In this document: one piece after another, positions 1 through 6,597 of the stretch
Layout: the number at the start of each line of letters is the position of its first letter
How positions within the stretch are numbered: the stretch's first letter is position 1
Assembly: GCA_049679965.1 (NCBI GenBank)
Contig: JBAUGX010000122.1
Location: 1-31,108 of the forward strand
From: 2-12-FULL-65-11 sp049679965
GTDB taxonomy: Bacteria > Acidobacteriota > Vicinamibacteria > Vicinamibacterales > CAVVIG01
Length of the DNA stretch: 31,108 nucleotides
Direction of reading: 5' to 3'
Translations under genes and position numbers: made by a program
Notes under the pieces: generated by a model
Seen by the model: the letters and a program-made list of their open reading frames with translations, nothing else
Databases searched by the model: none
Told to the model about the DNA's origin: nothing

Positions 1-149
1 CCGCTGGATCCCGGCGGCGCGGTGCCGGCGGCCTGGCCGCTCGGCGTCGCGCCGGTGACCGGCCGAGGCGCGGGCTTCACAAAATAGGCCTGCCAGCCGT
101 ACAGGACCAGAAAAGCGAGCAGGGCGGCGATGATAAAACGACGTTCCAT
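1..149 (-). CDS. yidC: YidC membrane protein insertase, N-terminal fragment (runs off the window)
   Basis: The minus-strand frame starts with ATG at 149 and runs off the left edge, giving 49 residues. It begins MERRFIIAALLAFLVLYGWQ: a short charged start, one hydrophobic transmembrane segment (about residues 5-20) ending in YGWQ, and then a Pro/Ala/Gly-rich linker. This is the typical N-terminus of Gram-negative YidC, which inserts and folds inner-membrane proteins with or without SecYEG. The position after rpmH, rnpA and yidD on the same strand supports the call, since that order is conserved at many origins. The linker leads into the periplasmic domain, which lies outside the window. Only the first segment is visible, so the identification rests on the N-terminal pattern plus context. 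Confidence 0.88.
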   Translation of the reverse strand, partial: MERRFIIAALLAFLVLYGWQAYFVKPAPRPVTGATPSGQAAGTAPPGSS

Positions 150-210
150 TATTTGTATTTCTTACTTTGCGGCGGGGCCCCGGCCTTCGCTATCCGCCTA
201 GTCAACATCG

Positions 211-471
211 TCATCGCTTCTCCGGAACCGGGTCGTGGCCGGCAGCGCAGAACGGGTGGCAACGAACCAGTCGCCTGGCGGCAAGCCAGCTTCCGCTGAC
301 GACGCCATAACGAGTGATGGCCTCGGCCGCGTAGTCCGCGCACGATGGCAGAAAGCGACAGGAGCCTCTAAAATACGGTGAAATAAAGAGCTTATAGCCT
401 CTGAGCGCGATCAGGGCGAGGCGGATGGATACGGCGTTCGAGGCTGGTGCGGTATTCGGCTTCAAGGACAC
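211..471 (-). CDS. yidD: YidD, membrane protein insertion efficiency factor
   Basis: This gene encodes 86 residues with the YidD signature: a short hydrophobic amphipathic stretch, RGYKLFISPYFRGSCRFLPS, then CADYAAEAITRYG and a C-terminal RLVRCHPF. The paired cysteines of the small DUF37/YidD domain are present. YidD assists YidC-dependent membrane insertion at the inner membrane. The only start codons available are GTG at 471 or TTG at 465; both lie inside the 3' end of rnpA (stop at 392), so the two genes overlap by about 74-80 nt in different frames. No ATG, GTG or TTG follows before the conserved domain, so the overlap looks genuine. The gap to yidC is about 60 nt, consistent with one transcript rpmH-rnpA-yidD-yidC. 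Confidence 0.9.
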   Translation of the reverse strand: MSLKPNTAPASNAVSIRLALIALRGYKLFISPYFRGSCRFLPSCADYAAEAITRYGVVSGSWLAARRLVRCHPFCAAGHDPVPEKR

Positions 472-754
472 TCAGACTAGCGTCGAGCAACTCGCGTTTG
501 GGCACGACCACGACGTCGAAGCCAGAGGCGATCTTGTTTCGACGGAAGACCTCTCGTATCAATCGTTTTGCCCGGTTTCTCGCGACGGCGCCCCCGAGCT
601 TTTTGGTCGCCGCAATGCCGAGACGCCCCACTGCACGATCGTTCTGCAGCACGAACACCGTGGCGTACCGTCCACGAATTCGGGCTCCCCGCTCGTAGAC
701 CTGCTTGAACTCCGCGCGGCGATGTATCCGCTCGTGGGGCCGGAACCCAGCCAA
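392..754 (-). CDS. rnpA: Ribonuclease P protein component
   Basis: The 120-residue product binds the catalytic RNase P RNA and helps it process tRNA 5' ends. It contains the family signature RNRAKRLIREVFRRN, preceded by RLGIAATKKLGGAVA, with a basic N-terminus RPHERIHRRAEFKQVYERG. The start is chosen as TTG at 754, two bases after the rpmH stop (TAG at 757-759); it gives the usual RnpA length. The same frame stays open through all of rpmH back to a TTG at 946, but between 946 and 754 it has no ATG, GTG or TTG, and the apparent promoter lies around 936-965. The strong Shine-Dalgarno is missing, suggesting translational coupling to rpmH. The C-terminal tail overlaps the start of yidD. Confidence 0.9.
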   Translation of the reverse strand: MAGFRPHERIHRRAEFKQVYERGARIRGRYATVFVLQNDRAVGRLGIAATKKLGGAVARNRAKRLIREVFRRNKIASGFDVVVVPKRELLDASLSVLEAEYRTSLERRIHPPRPDRAQRL

Positions 755-756
755 AT

Positions 757-906
757 CTATTCGCTGCTGACCGTCAGGCGTTTCCGGCCTTTGGCGCGGC
801 GGCGCTTGAGCACCAGCCGCCCGTTCTTCGTGTGCATCCGCACGAGAAACCCATGGGTCTTCCGGCGGTGGCGGGTATTCGGCTGGAACGTGCGCTTTCC
901 CTTCAT
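757..906 (-). CDS. rpmH: 50S ribosomal protein L34
   Basis: The 49-residue very basic protein starts MKGKRTFQPNTRHRRKTHGF and continues LVRMHTKNGRLVLKRRRAKG, the near-invariant L34 pattern; it ends slightly longer than the common 44-46 residues (KRLTVSSE). The ATG at 906 follows the minus-strand sequence CCAAGGAATCTCA, with AAGGA as a well-spaced ribosome binding site. L34 is a late-assembling component of the large ribosomal subunit. It is the first gene of the minus-strand origin operon and is divergent from dnaA. Its stop codon is followed two bases later by the probable rnpA TTG start. Confidence 0.96.
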   Translation of the reverse strand: MKGKRTFQPNTRHRRKTHGFLVRMHTKNGRLVLKRRRAKGRKRLTVSSE

Positions 907-935
907 TGAGATTCCTTGGAGAAAATGAACCGCCA

Positions 936-965
936 ATGTTATCCAAGCGGTTCGAAGAGTGTCAA
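936..965 (-). promoter_or_regulatory. Probable sigma-70-type promoter of rpmH
   Basis: Read on the minus strand, a perfect -35 box TTGACA (960-965) is followed by an 18-bp spacer and the -10 box TAACAT (936-941, four of six consensus positions). Transcription would start near 929, leaving a leader of about 23 nt that contains the AAGGA ribosome binding site of rpmH. The placement argues against use of the far-upstream in-frame rnpA start at 946. Confidence 0.65.
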
Positions 966-1052
966 TCAAACTCGTTTGTGCTAGAGTCTGCGTCCCTCGG
1001 CAGGTTCCCGGTTCCCTCTGGCTGCCAATGTGTGTTTGGTCTCTCCCCAAAG

Positions 1053-1084
1053 TTTTCCACACCTGTGGAAAAAACTGTGGAAAA
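1053..1084. promoter_or_regulatory. Cluster of three DnaA-box-like 9-mers upstream of dnaA
   Basis: TTTTCCACA lies at 1053-1061 on the plus strand. Its reverse complement TGTGGAAAA occurs at 1064-1072 and again at 1076-1084. The first two copies form an inverted repeat separated by only CC. Each differs from the classical TTATCCACA at one position. They sit 77-108 bp before the dnaA start, where DnaA autoregulation sites or part of the origin are commonly found. Confidence 0.7.
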
Positions 1085-1160
1085 TCGTCCAGATCCAGGC
1101 ATTCTGGGCGCATTCTCTGAGGATTATCACGCCTTCCCGCCGCGGCGAAAGTTTGACGAA

Positions 1161-2501
1161 ATGAACACCTGGGACGAGATCCTGACGCGCATAGAAGCGA
1201 AGGTCAACAAGCACAGTTTCTACACCTGGTTCAGGCCGACCTCTTTTGTGACGGAGGATTCCACGTCGGTCACCGTCCGCGTCCCAAACACGGTGTTCAA
1301 GGACTGGCTCACGAGAAACTACTCGGGCGTGATCGCCGAAGCGCTGGGCGAGTTGAAGCGGCCGCATCTGGCGGTGCGGTTCATCGCCGAGCCGCAGACC
1401 GAGATCGGTGCGCTCCAGTTGAGCGCCGACGAAGCGGCCGTGCTCGAAAGCGAGACCACTGTCGCGGCAGTGAGTGCGCCCGGCCCCGTGGGTCTCAACC
1501 CTCGCTATACGTTCGACACATTCATCGTTGGATCCTCCAACCAGTTCGCGCATGCCGCGTGTCGCGCCGTGGCCGAGGCGCCGTCACGGTCGTACAACCC
1601 GCTGTTCATCTATGGCGGCGTGGGACTCGGGAAAACCCATTTGATGCACGCCATAGGACAGTACGTGCTCCAGCACGATCCGACGCTCAAGCTGACCTAC
1701 ATCTCGTCCGAGCGGTTCATGAACGAGATGATCAACGGACTCCGCTACGATCGCATCCTCGACTTTCGTGAGAGGTACCGAACGGTTGACGTGCTCCTGG
1801 TCGATGACACTCAGTTTCTCTCAGGGAAGGAAGGCACGCAGACCGAGTTCTTCCACACGTTCAACGCCCTGTACGATTCCCAGAAGCAGATCGTCCTCAG
1901 CAGCGACTGCCCGCCGCACGAAATCCCTTCCCTCGAAGAACGGCTGCGATCCCGCTTCGAGTGGGGGCTGATTGCAGACATCCAGTCGCCGGATCTCGAA
2001 ACGAAGGTCGCCATTCTGAAGAAGAAAGCCGATGCCGAAGCGGTCCCTCTTCCGGATAATGTCGCCATCTACATTGCGGGAAAGATCAAATCGAACATCC
2101 GCGAGCTCGAAGGATCACTGATCCGGCTGATTGCGTACGCGTCGCTGACGGGCCAGGAAATCACGCTGCCCCTTGCCCAGGACGTGCTGAAGAATATCCT
2201 CGGACATGATGAGCGGGCCGTGACCATCGAGATCATCCAGAAATTCGTCGCGGACTATTACAACCTGAAAGTTGTCGATCTGAAGTCCCGCAACAACTCG
2301 AAGTCCATCGCCATGCCCAGGCAGATTGCGATGTACCTGTGCAAATCCCTGACGCATGCCTCGCTCCCTGAAATAGGCCGAAGTTTCGGGGGGAAACATC
2401 ATTCAACTGTGATCCACTCGGTTCGAAAGATCGATGACCTTCGCAAGAAAGACGGGGAATTCAACCTGCAAATCACGAGTTTTATGGAGCAATTCCGCTA
2501 G
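1161..2501 (+). CDS. dnaA: Chromosomal replication initiator protein DnaA
   Basis: The 446-residue protein is an AAA+ ATPase that binds DnaA boxes and melts the origin. Domain I begins MNTWDEILTRIEAKVNKHSF. The Walker A loop GGVGLGKTH lies near residues 152-160, Walker B VLLVDDTQF near 210-218, and the C-terminal DNA-binding signature FGGKHHSTVIHS near 409-420. The length is normal for DnaA with a short domain II. The frame is open further upstream to 906, but that extension has no DnaA character and runs over the DnaA boxes and the rpmH promoter; ATG 1161 restores the canonical N-terminus. No strong ribosome binding site is visible. The Walker B has Thr where Ile is usual (DDTQF for DDIQF), an otherwise conservative departure. 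The DnaA boxes just upstream suggest autoregulation. Confidence 0.97.
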   Translation: MNTWDEILTRIEAKVNKHSFYTWFRPTSFVTEDSTSVTVRVPNTVFKDWLTRNYSGVIAEALGELKRPHLAVRFIAEPQTEIGALQLSADEAAVLESETTVAAVSAPGPVGLNPRYTFDTFIVGSSNQFAHAACRAVAEAPSRSYNPLFIYGGVGLGKTHLMHAIGQYVLQHDPTLKLTYISSERFMNEMINGLRYDRILDFRERYRTVDVLLVDDTQFLSGKEGTQTEFFHTFNALYDSQKQIVLSSDCPPHEIPSLEERLRSRFEWGLIADIQSPDLETKVAILKKKADAEAVPLPDNVAIYIAGKIKSNIRELEGSLIRLIAYASLTGQEITLPLAQDVLKNILGHDERAVTIEIIQKFVADYYNLKVVDLKSRNNSKSIAMPRQIAMYLCKSLTHASLPEIGRSFGGKHHSTVIHSVRKIDDLRKKDGEFNLQITSFMEQFR

Positions 2502-2763
2502 GTATGCGTGTTTCAACAGCGCTGTCGTGGGGCGGCTGTGTAAAACGGTCCCAACCGGTGGTGCCCGAATAGGCCGAGCAAAACCTCAACGATTGAGGTA
2601 GGATTTATGCACAGGCTAAACGCTTGTGTTTAAATAACTTATCTTTCAATAATACGTTTCCAACGAGCCTTCTTTTCTTATATAATTTCACCTTCTCGAA
2701 TCTCTCCTCACCTGAAGAGGATCGCGGGCTCGAACGCCCCGTTATTTCAAGGTCAACACATAC
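2502..2763. other. dnaA-dnaN intergenic region, candidate oriC
   Basis: This 262-bp gap contains a consensus DnaA box TTATGCACA (TTATNCACA) at 2605-2613, weaker box-like 9-mers TGTGTAAAA at 2537-2545 and TGTGTTTAA at 2625-2633, and a 7-bp-stem hairpin at 2583-2599 (ACCTCAA, loop CGA, TTGAGGT). It then enters a strikingly AT-rich stretch at about 2624-2700, including TTTAAATAACTTATC and TTATATAATTTCA, against a GC-rich genome. The AT-rich stretch could be the duplex-unwinding element, the dnaN promoter, or both. No open reading frame here looks coding. Confidence 0.6.
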
Positions 2764-3876
2764 ATGGAACTCGTCGTCCGTAAGAGCGACCTTCTGCGAG
2801 AACTGCAATTTTTTCAAGGTATTGTCGAGCGGAAGAACACGATTCCGATCTTGGCCAACGTGTTGATTGACGCGAAAAACGACGAAGTCAACATGCTTGC
2901 GACGGATCTAGAAGTCGGCCTCCGGAGCAAATGCGCCGCAACGGTTGCAAAAAGCGGATCGGTGACGGTACCGGCCAAGAAGTTGTACGAAATCGTCAAG
3001 TCCCTCACGGACACGGACATTCGCATTGCCGAAGAGAAAGGGGCGGTCACGGTCGCCGCGGATCGCTTCGACTCGCGAATTCAAACGCTGCCTCGAGAAG
3101 ATTTTCCGACACTGCCGGAATCAGGTGGCGCGCCTGGCGTGATGCTCCCGTCGAGCGCCCTCAAGGAGATGATCGGCAAGACGCAATTTGCGATTACCGG
3201 CGAAGACACTCGCTATTTCCTGAACGGCGCCCTGTTTGTCCTGAGTCCGACGGCGCTCACATTGGTGGCCACCGATGGGCATCGACTGGCCCATATCAGC
3301 GTGGCTCGTGATGCCAAGGACGCGAAAGATACCCCGGACGTCAAAGCGATTCTTCCCAAGAAGACGCTCGGCGAGTTGGCCCGCCTGTTGGCGGAAAGCA
3401 ACGATGACGTTCGCTATGAGCGTGGAGAAAATCATCTGTTCTTTGACGTCGGTGGGCGCCGGCTCATCTCCCGGATGATCGATGGGCAGTTTCCGGCGTA
3501 CGAGCGGGTCATTCCGAAGGGCAACGACAAACATATCGAGTTCGAGCGCGATCGGTTGACCAATGCGGTCAAGCGTGTCGCCCTCCTCTCGAATGAGCGT
3601 TCACGCGCCGTCAAATTCCTCGTGGACAAGGGCAAGGTGGAGGTCGCGTCGAGCAGCCCCGAAGTCGGCGAAGCCAAGGAGACGCTCCCGGTCGAATACG
3701 CAGGACCGTCACTTCAGATCTGCTTCAACGCGCAGTACGTGCTGGATTTCCTGGCCGCGGTGACGACCGATGCCGTGTCGCTTGATTTGAAGGACGACGT
3801 CAGCCAGGCCGTGATGAAGCCGGTCGGCGCCGAGGGCTACGACTACACGTACGTGATCATGCCCATGCGCGTGTGA
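2764..3876 (+). CDS. dnaN: DNA polymerase III beta subunit (sliding clamp)
   Basis: The 370-residue protein forms the ring-shaped dimer that tethers DNA polymerase III to the template. Typical clamp elements are MELVVRKSDLLRELQFFQGI, ERKNTIPILANVLI, then LATDLEVGL, VPAKKLYEIVKSL, ATDGHRLA in the second domain and a C-terminal YVIMPMRV that matches the usual beta-clamp ending. Length is in the normal range of 365-375. ATG 2764 is preceded by AAGG about 11 bases upstream. It follows dnaA in the same direction, as at many origins, with the AT-rich region in between as a possible promoter. Confidence 0.97.
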   Translation: MELVVRKSDLLRELQFFQGIVERKNTIPILANVLIDAKNDEVNMLATDLEVGLRSKCAATVAKSGSVTVPAKKLYEIVKSLTDTDIRIAEEKGAVTVAADRFDSRIQTLPREDFPTLPESGGAPGVMLPSSALKEMIGKTQFAITGEDTRYFLNGALFVLSPTALTLVATDGHRLAHISVARDAKDAKDTPDVKAILPKKTLGELARLLAESNDDVRYERGENHLFFDVGGRRLISRMIDGQFPAYERVIPKGNDKHIEFERDRLTNAVKRVALLSNERSRAVKFLVDKGKVEVASSSPEVGEAKETLPVEYAGPSLQICFNAQYVLDFLAAVTTDAVSLDLKDDVSQAVMKPVGAEGYDYTYVIMPMRV

Positions 3877-3907
3877 ACGCGAGCGAAGCGGCACAAAACA
3901 ACAATAC

Positions 3908-6442
3908 ATGACACGCACTGATCCCAACGACGAACAGACGCCTGAGCGGCCTCAGACGCCTGAAGTGCCCGCGGGCCACAACGGCCACGGCGTGGGTACC
4001 GAGGACGCCGCCGACTACTCAGCCGACAAGATCAAGGTGCTCGAGGGCCTCGACGCTGTTCGCAAACGGCCGGCGATGTATATCGGTTCGACCGGCCCGG
4101 CGGGCCTCCATCACCTGGTCTACGAAGTTGTTGACAACTCCATCGACGAGGCGCTCGCCGGTTTCTGCGATCAGGTGAACGTCACACTGCACATCGACGG
4201 ATCGGTGACCGTGATCGACAACGGCCGCGGGATTCCTGTTGATCGCCACGAGAGCGGTAAGTCGGCGGCCGAAGTCGTGCTGACGGTTCTCCATTCCGGC
4301 GGCAAGTTCGACAATGACAGCTACAAGGTGTCGGGTGGTCTGCACGGTGTCGGCATCTCCGTGGTGAACGCGCTGTCGGAGGCGCTCGACCTCGAAATCT
4401 GGCGCAACGGACAGGTCTATCAGCTGGGCTTCGAGCGTGGCCGTCCGACCGGTTCGATCGAGATGACCGGCACGACCAAACGCCGGGGCACCAAGGTCAC
4501 CTTCAGACCGGACGCGGAGATCTTCGAGACGACAGTCTTCAGCTTCGACATCTTGGCGCAACGCCTGCGCGAGCTGGCGTTCTTGAATGGCGGCGTGCTC
4601 ATCACCCTTGACGACGAGCGCGACGGCAAGAGCCACAAGTTCCACTACGAAGGCGGCATCGCCTCGTTCGTGACCCACCTGAACAAGAACAAGGCGGCGG
4701 TCAACGAGAAGCCGATCTACATGCACGGCGACAAGGACGGCATCGATGTCGAGATCGCCCTCCAATGGAACGACGGCTATGCCGAAACCGTCTATGCGTT
4801 CGCGAACAACATCAACACGAGTGAAGGCGGCACGCACCTCTCGGGATTCCGTTCGGCGCTCACGCGCACCGTCAACCACTACGCGACGAAGAACAACCTC
4901 GCCAAGGATTTGAAGGAAGCGGTCACCGGCGAGGACATCCGCGAAGGGCTGACGGCCGTCATCAGCGTGAAGATTCCACGGCCGCAGTTCGAGGGCCAGA
5001 CCAAGACCAAGCTGGGCAACACCGAGGTGAAGGGCATCGTCGAGGCCGTCGTCAACGACAAGCTGGGCGCCTACCTCGAAGAAAATCCGCTGGTTGCAAA
5101 GCGCATCGTGGGCAAGACGATCGACGCGGCCCGGGCCCGCGAGGCGGCTCGGAAGGCGCGGGATCTCGTACGCCGGAAGGGCGCGCTCGACGGCAGCTCG
5201 CTGCCTGGCAAACTGGCCGACTGCCAGGAGCGGGATCCGGCGCTGAGCGAGCTGTACATCGTCGAGGGCGAGTCGGCCGGCGGGTCGGCCAAGCAGGGGC
5301 GGGATCGGCGGTTTCAGGCCATTCTGCCGCTCAAGGGCAAGATCCTGAACGTCGAGAGGGCCCGCTTCGACAAGATGCTCGGCAGCGACGAGATCAGGAC
5401 GATGATTGTGGCGCTCGGCTGCGGTATCGGCGCCGAGGATTTCGATCTGGCGAAGCTCCGCTACCACCGCATCATCATCATGACGGACGCCGACGTCGAC
5501 GGCTCGCACATTCGCACGTTGCTGCTGACGTTCTTCTACCGGCAGCTGCCGAAACTGATCGAGAACGGGTACGTGTACATCGCGCAGCCGCCGTTGTTCC
5601 GGGCGAAACGTGGGCGCTCGGAAACCTACATCAAGGACGAGCGCGAACTGGAAGCGTTCCTCATCAGGCGAGCGGTCGAAGGCCGAACCGTGCGCATTCC
5701 GTCGGCGCAGACGGATATCTCCGGCGCGGATCTCGAGAAGCTGCTGCACAAGCTCGTGGCGCACCAGAAGCTCCTGCATGTCGTCGAGCGGCGCGGCCAA
5801 CCGCGCGAAATCGTCGAGGCGCTCGTGGCGGCCGGCGCGGACCGCGAATACTTTGCCAACAAGGACGCGCTGGAACGCCTCGCGCGTACGCTGACGACGG
5901 CGACCAGGACGGTCGCGGTGCAGCGCGACGAGGAACACAACCGGTATCTGCTGCAGGTCGACGACCGTTCGAGCGGCTACCCGCGGCAGCACGCCATCGG
6001 CGTGGACTTCATGGCGTCGGCCGAGTATCGCGCACTCATGGCGAACCGGCGCGACATCCCGTCGGTTGGCGGGGACATCGTCGTCGTGACGGCCGCTGGC
6101 GCCTCCGAGGTGGCCGAGGACGAGACCGGCGAGGCCAAGCCCCCGGCGAAGCAGAAAGCCTCGGAAGTCCGCCTGCGAACGCTCGACGAGCTGGTCGACT
6201 TTTTCATCGCCGCGGGCAAGAAAGGCGTGGCCGTCAACCGCTACAAAGGCCTCGGCGAGATGAACCCCGAACAGCTGTGGACGACCACCATGGATCCGCA
6301 GGTGCGCACCTTGCTGCAGGTCCGCGCCGAGGATCACACCGAGGCGGACCTCATGTTCACCACGCTGATGGGCGATCAGGTCGAGCCGCGTCGGAAGTTC
6401 ATTGAAGACAACGCCCTCGATGTCAAAAACCTGGATGTGTAA
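3908..6442 (+). CDS. gyrB: DNA gyrase subunit B
   Basis: The 844-residue ATPase subunit of gyrase drives negative supercoiling with GyrA. The GHKL ATPase shows EVVDNSIDEALAGF (Glu73, Asn77), VIDNGRGIP (103-110) and GGLHGVGISVVNALS. The TOPRIM domain has EGESAGGSAKQGRD (Glu453) and the metal triad in TDADVDGSHIRTLLL (Asp527, 529, 531). The C-terminal RYKGLGEMNPEQLWTTTMDP is diagnostic. It is somewhat longer than the usual 800 or so: there is an N-terminal extension of about 35 polar residues and a Glu/Ala/Lys-rich linker (ASEVAEDETGEAKPPAKQKA) before the C-terminal motif. gyrA follows 155 bp downstream. A parE identity is made unlikely by the partner having a GyrA box. Confidence 0.96.
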   Translation: MTRTDPNDEQTPERPQTPEVPAGHNGHGVGTEDAADYSADKIKVLEGLDAVRKRPAMYIGSTGPAGLHHLVYEVVDNSIDEALAGFCDQVNVTLHIDGSVTVIDNGRGIPVDRHESGKSAAEVVLTVLHSGGKFDNDSYKVSGGLHGVGISVVNALSEALDLEIWRNGQVYQLGFERGRPTGSIEMTGTTKRRGTKVTFRPDAEIFETTVFSFDILAQRLRELAFLNGGVLITLDDERDGKSHKFHYEGGIASFVTHLNKNKAAVNEKPIYMHGDKDGIDVEIALQWNDGYAETVYAFANNINTSEGGTHLSGFRSALTRTVNHYATKNNLAKDLKEAVTGEDIREGLTAVISVKIPRPQFEGQTKTKLGNTEVKGIVEAVVNDKLGAYLEENPLVAKRIVGKTIDAARAREAARKARDLVRRKGALDGSSLPGKLADCQERDPALSELYIVEGESAGGSAKQGRDRRFQAILPLKGKILNVERARFDKMLGSDEIRTMIVALGCGIGAEDFDLAKLRYHRIIIMTDADVDGSHIRTLLLTFFYRQLPKLIENGYVYIAQPPLFRAKRGRSETYIKDERELEAFLIRRAVEGRTVRIPSAQTDISGADLEKLLHKLVAHQKLLHVVERRGQPREIVEALVAAGADREYFANKDALERLARTLTTATRTVAVQRDEEHNRYLLQVDDRSSGYPRQHAIGVDFMASAEYRALMANRRDIPSVGGDIVVVTAAGASEVAEDETGEAKPPAKQKASEVRLRTLDELVDFFIAAGKKGVAVNRYKGLGEMNPEQLWTTTMDPQVRTLLQVRAEDHTEADLMFTTLMGDQVEPRRKFIEDNALDVKNLDV

Positions 6443-6449
6443 CAGACAA

Positions 6450-6591
6450 GGTGCGGGGGTGCGAACGTGCGGAGGTGCGAGGGTGCCAGGTGCGCACCTG
6501 CACTGTGCGAGCGTGTGCTGTCGCTCGTCTCGCACCTTTGTACTGATGGCACCCGCATCCTCGCACGTCCGCACCCTCGCACCTTCGCACC
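6450..6591. repeat. Octamer-based inverted repeat between gyrB and gyrA
   Basis: The left arm (6450-6489) consists of five adjoining 8-bp units: GGTGCGGG, GGTGCGAA, CGTGCGGA, GGTGCGAG, GGTGCCAG. The right arm (6552-6591), read on the minus strand, has GGTGCGAA, GGTGCGAG, GGTGCGGA, CGTGCGAG, GATGCGGG. The arms can pair imperfectly, with a 60-nt centre that itself holds GGTGCGCACC. The right arm ends six bases before the gyrA ATG and leaves no room for a normal ribosome binding site. A related structure with the same 8-bp period lies at 27781-27858. Confidence 0.85.
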
Positions 6592-6597
6592 GAATCC

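Noticed and set aside
392..946. Extended RnpA starting at TTG 946 and containing the whole of rpmH in another frame
   Set aside because: The apparent rpmH promoter -10 (936-941) lies downstream of that start on the minus strand, so the codon would not be in the transcript; there is no other start until TTG 754, which gives a normal RnpA.
4019..6574. Open frame of 851 codons on the strand opposite gyrB
   Set aside because: It mirrors GC-rich gyrB codons, has no recognisable domain, and gyrB is unmistakable.
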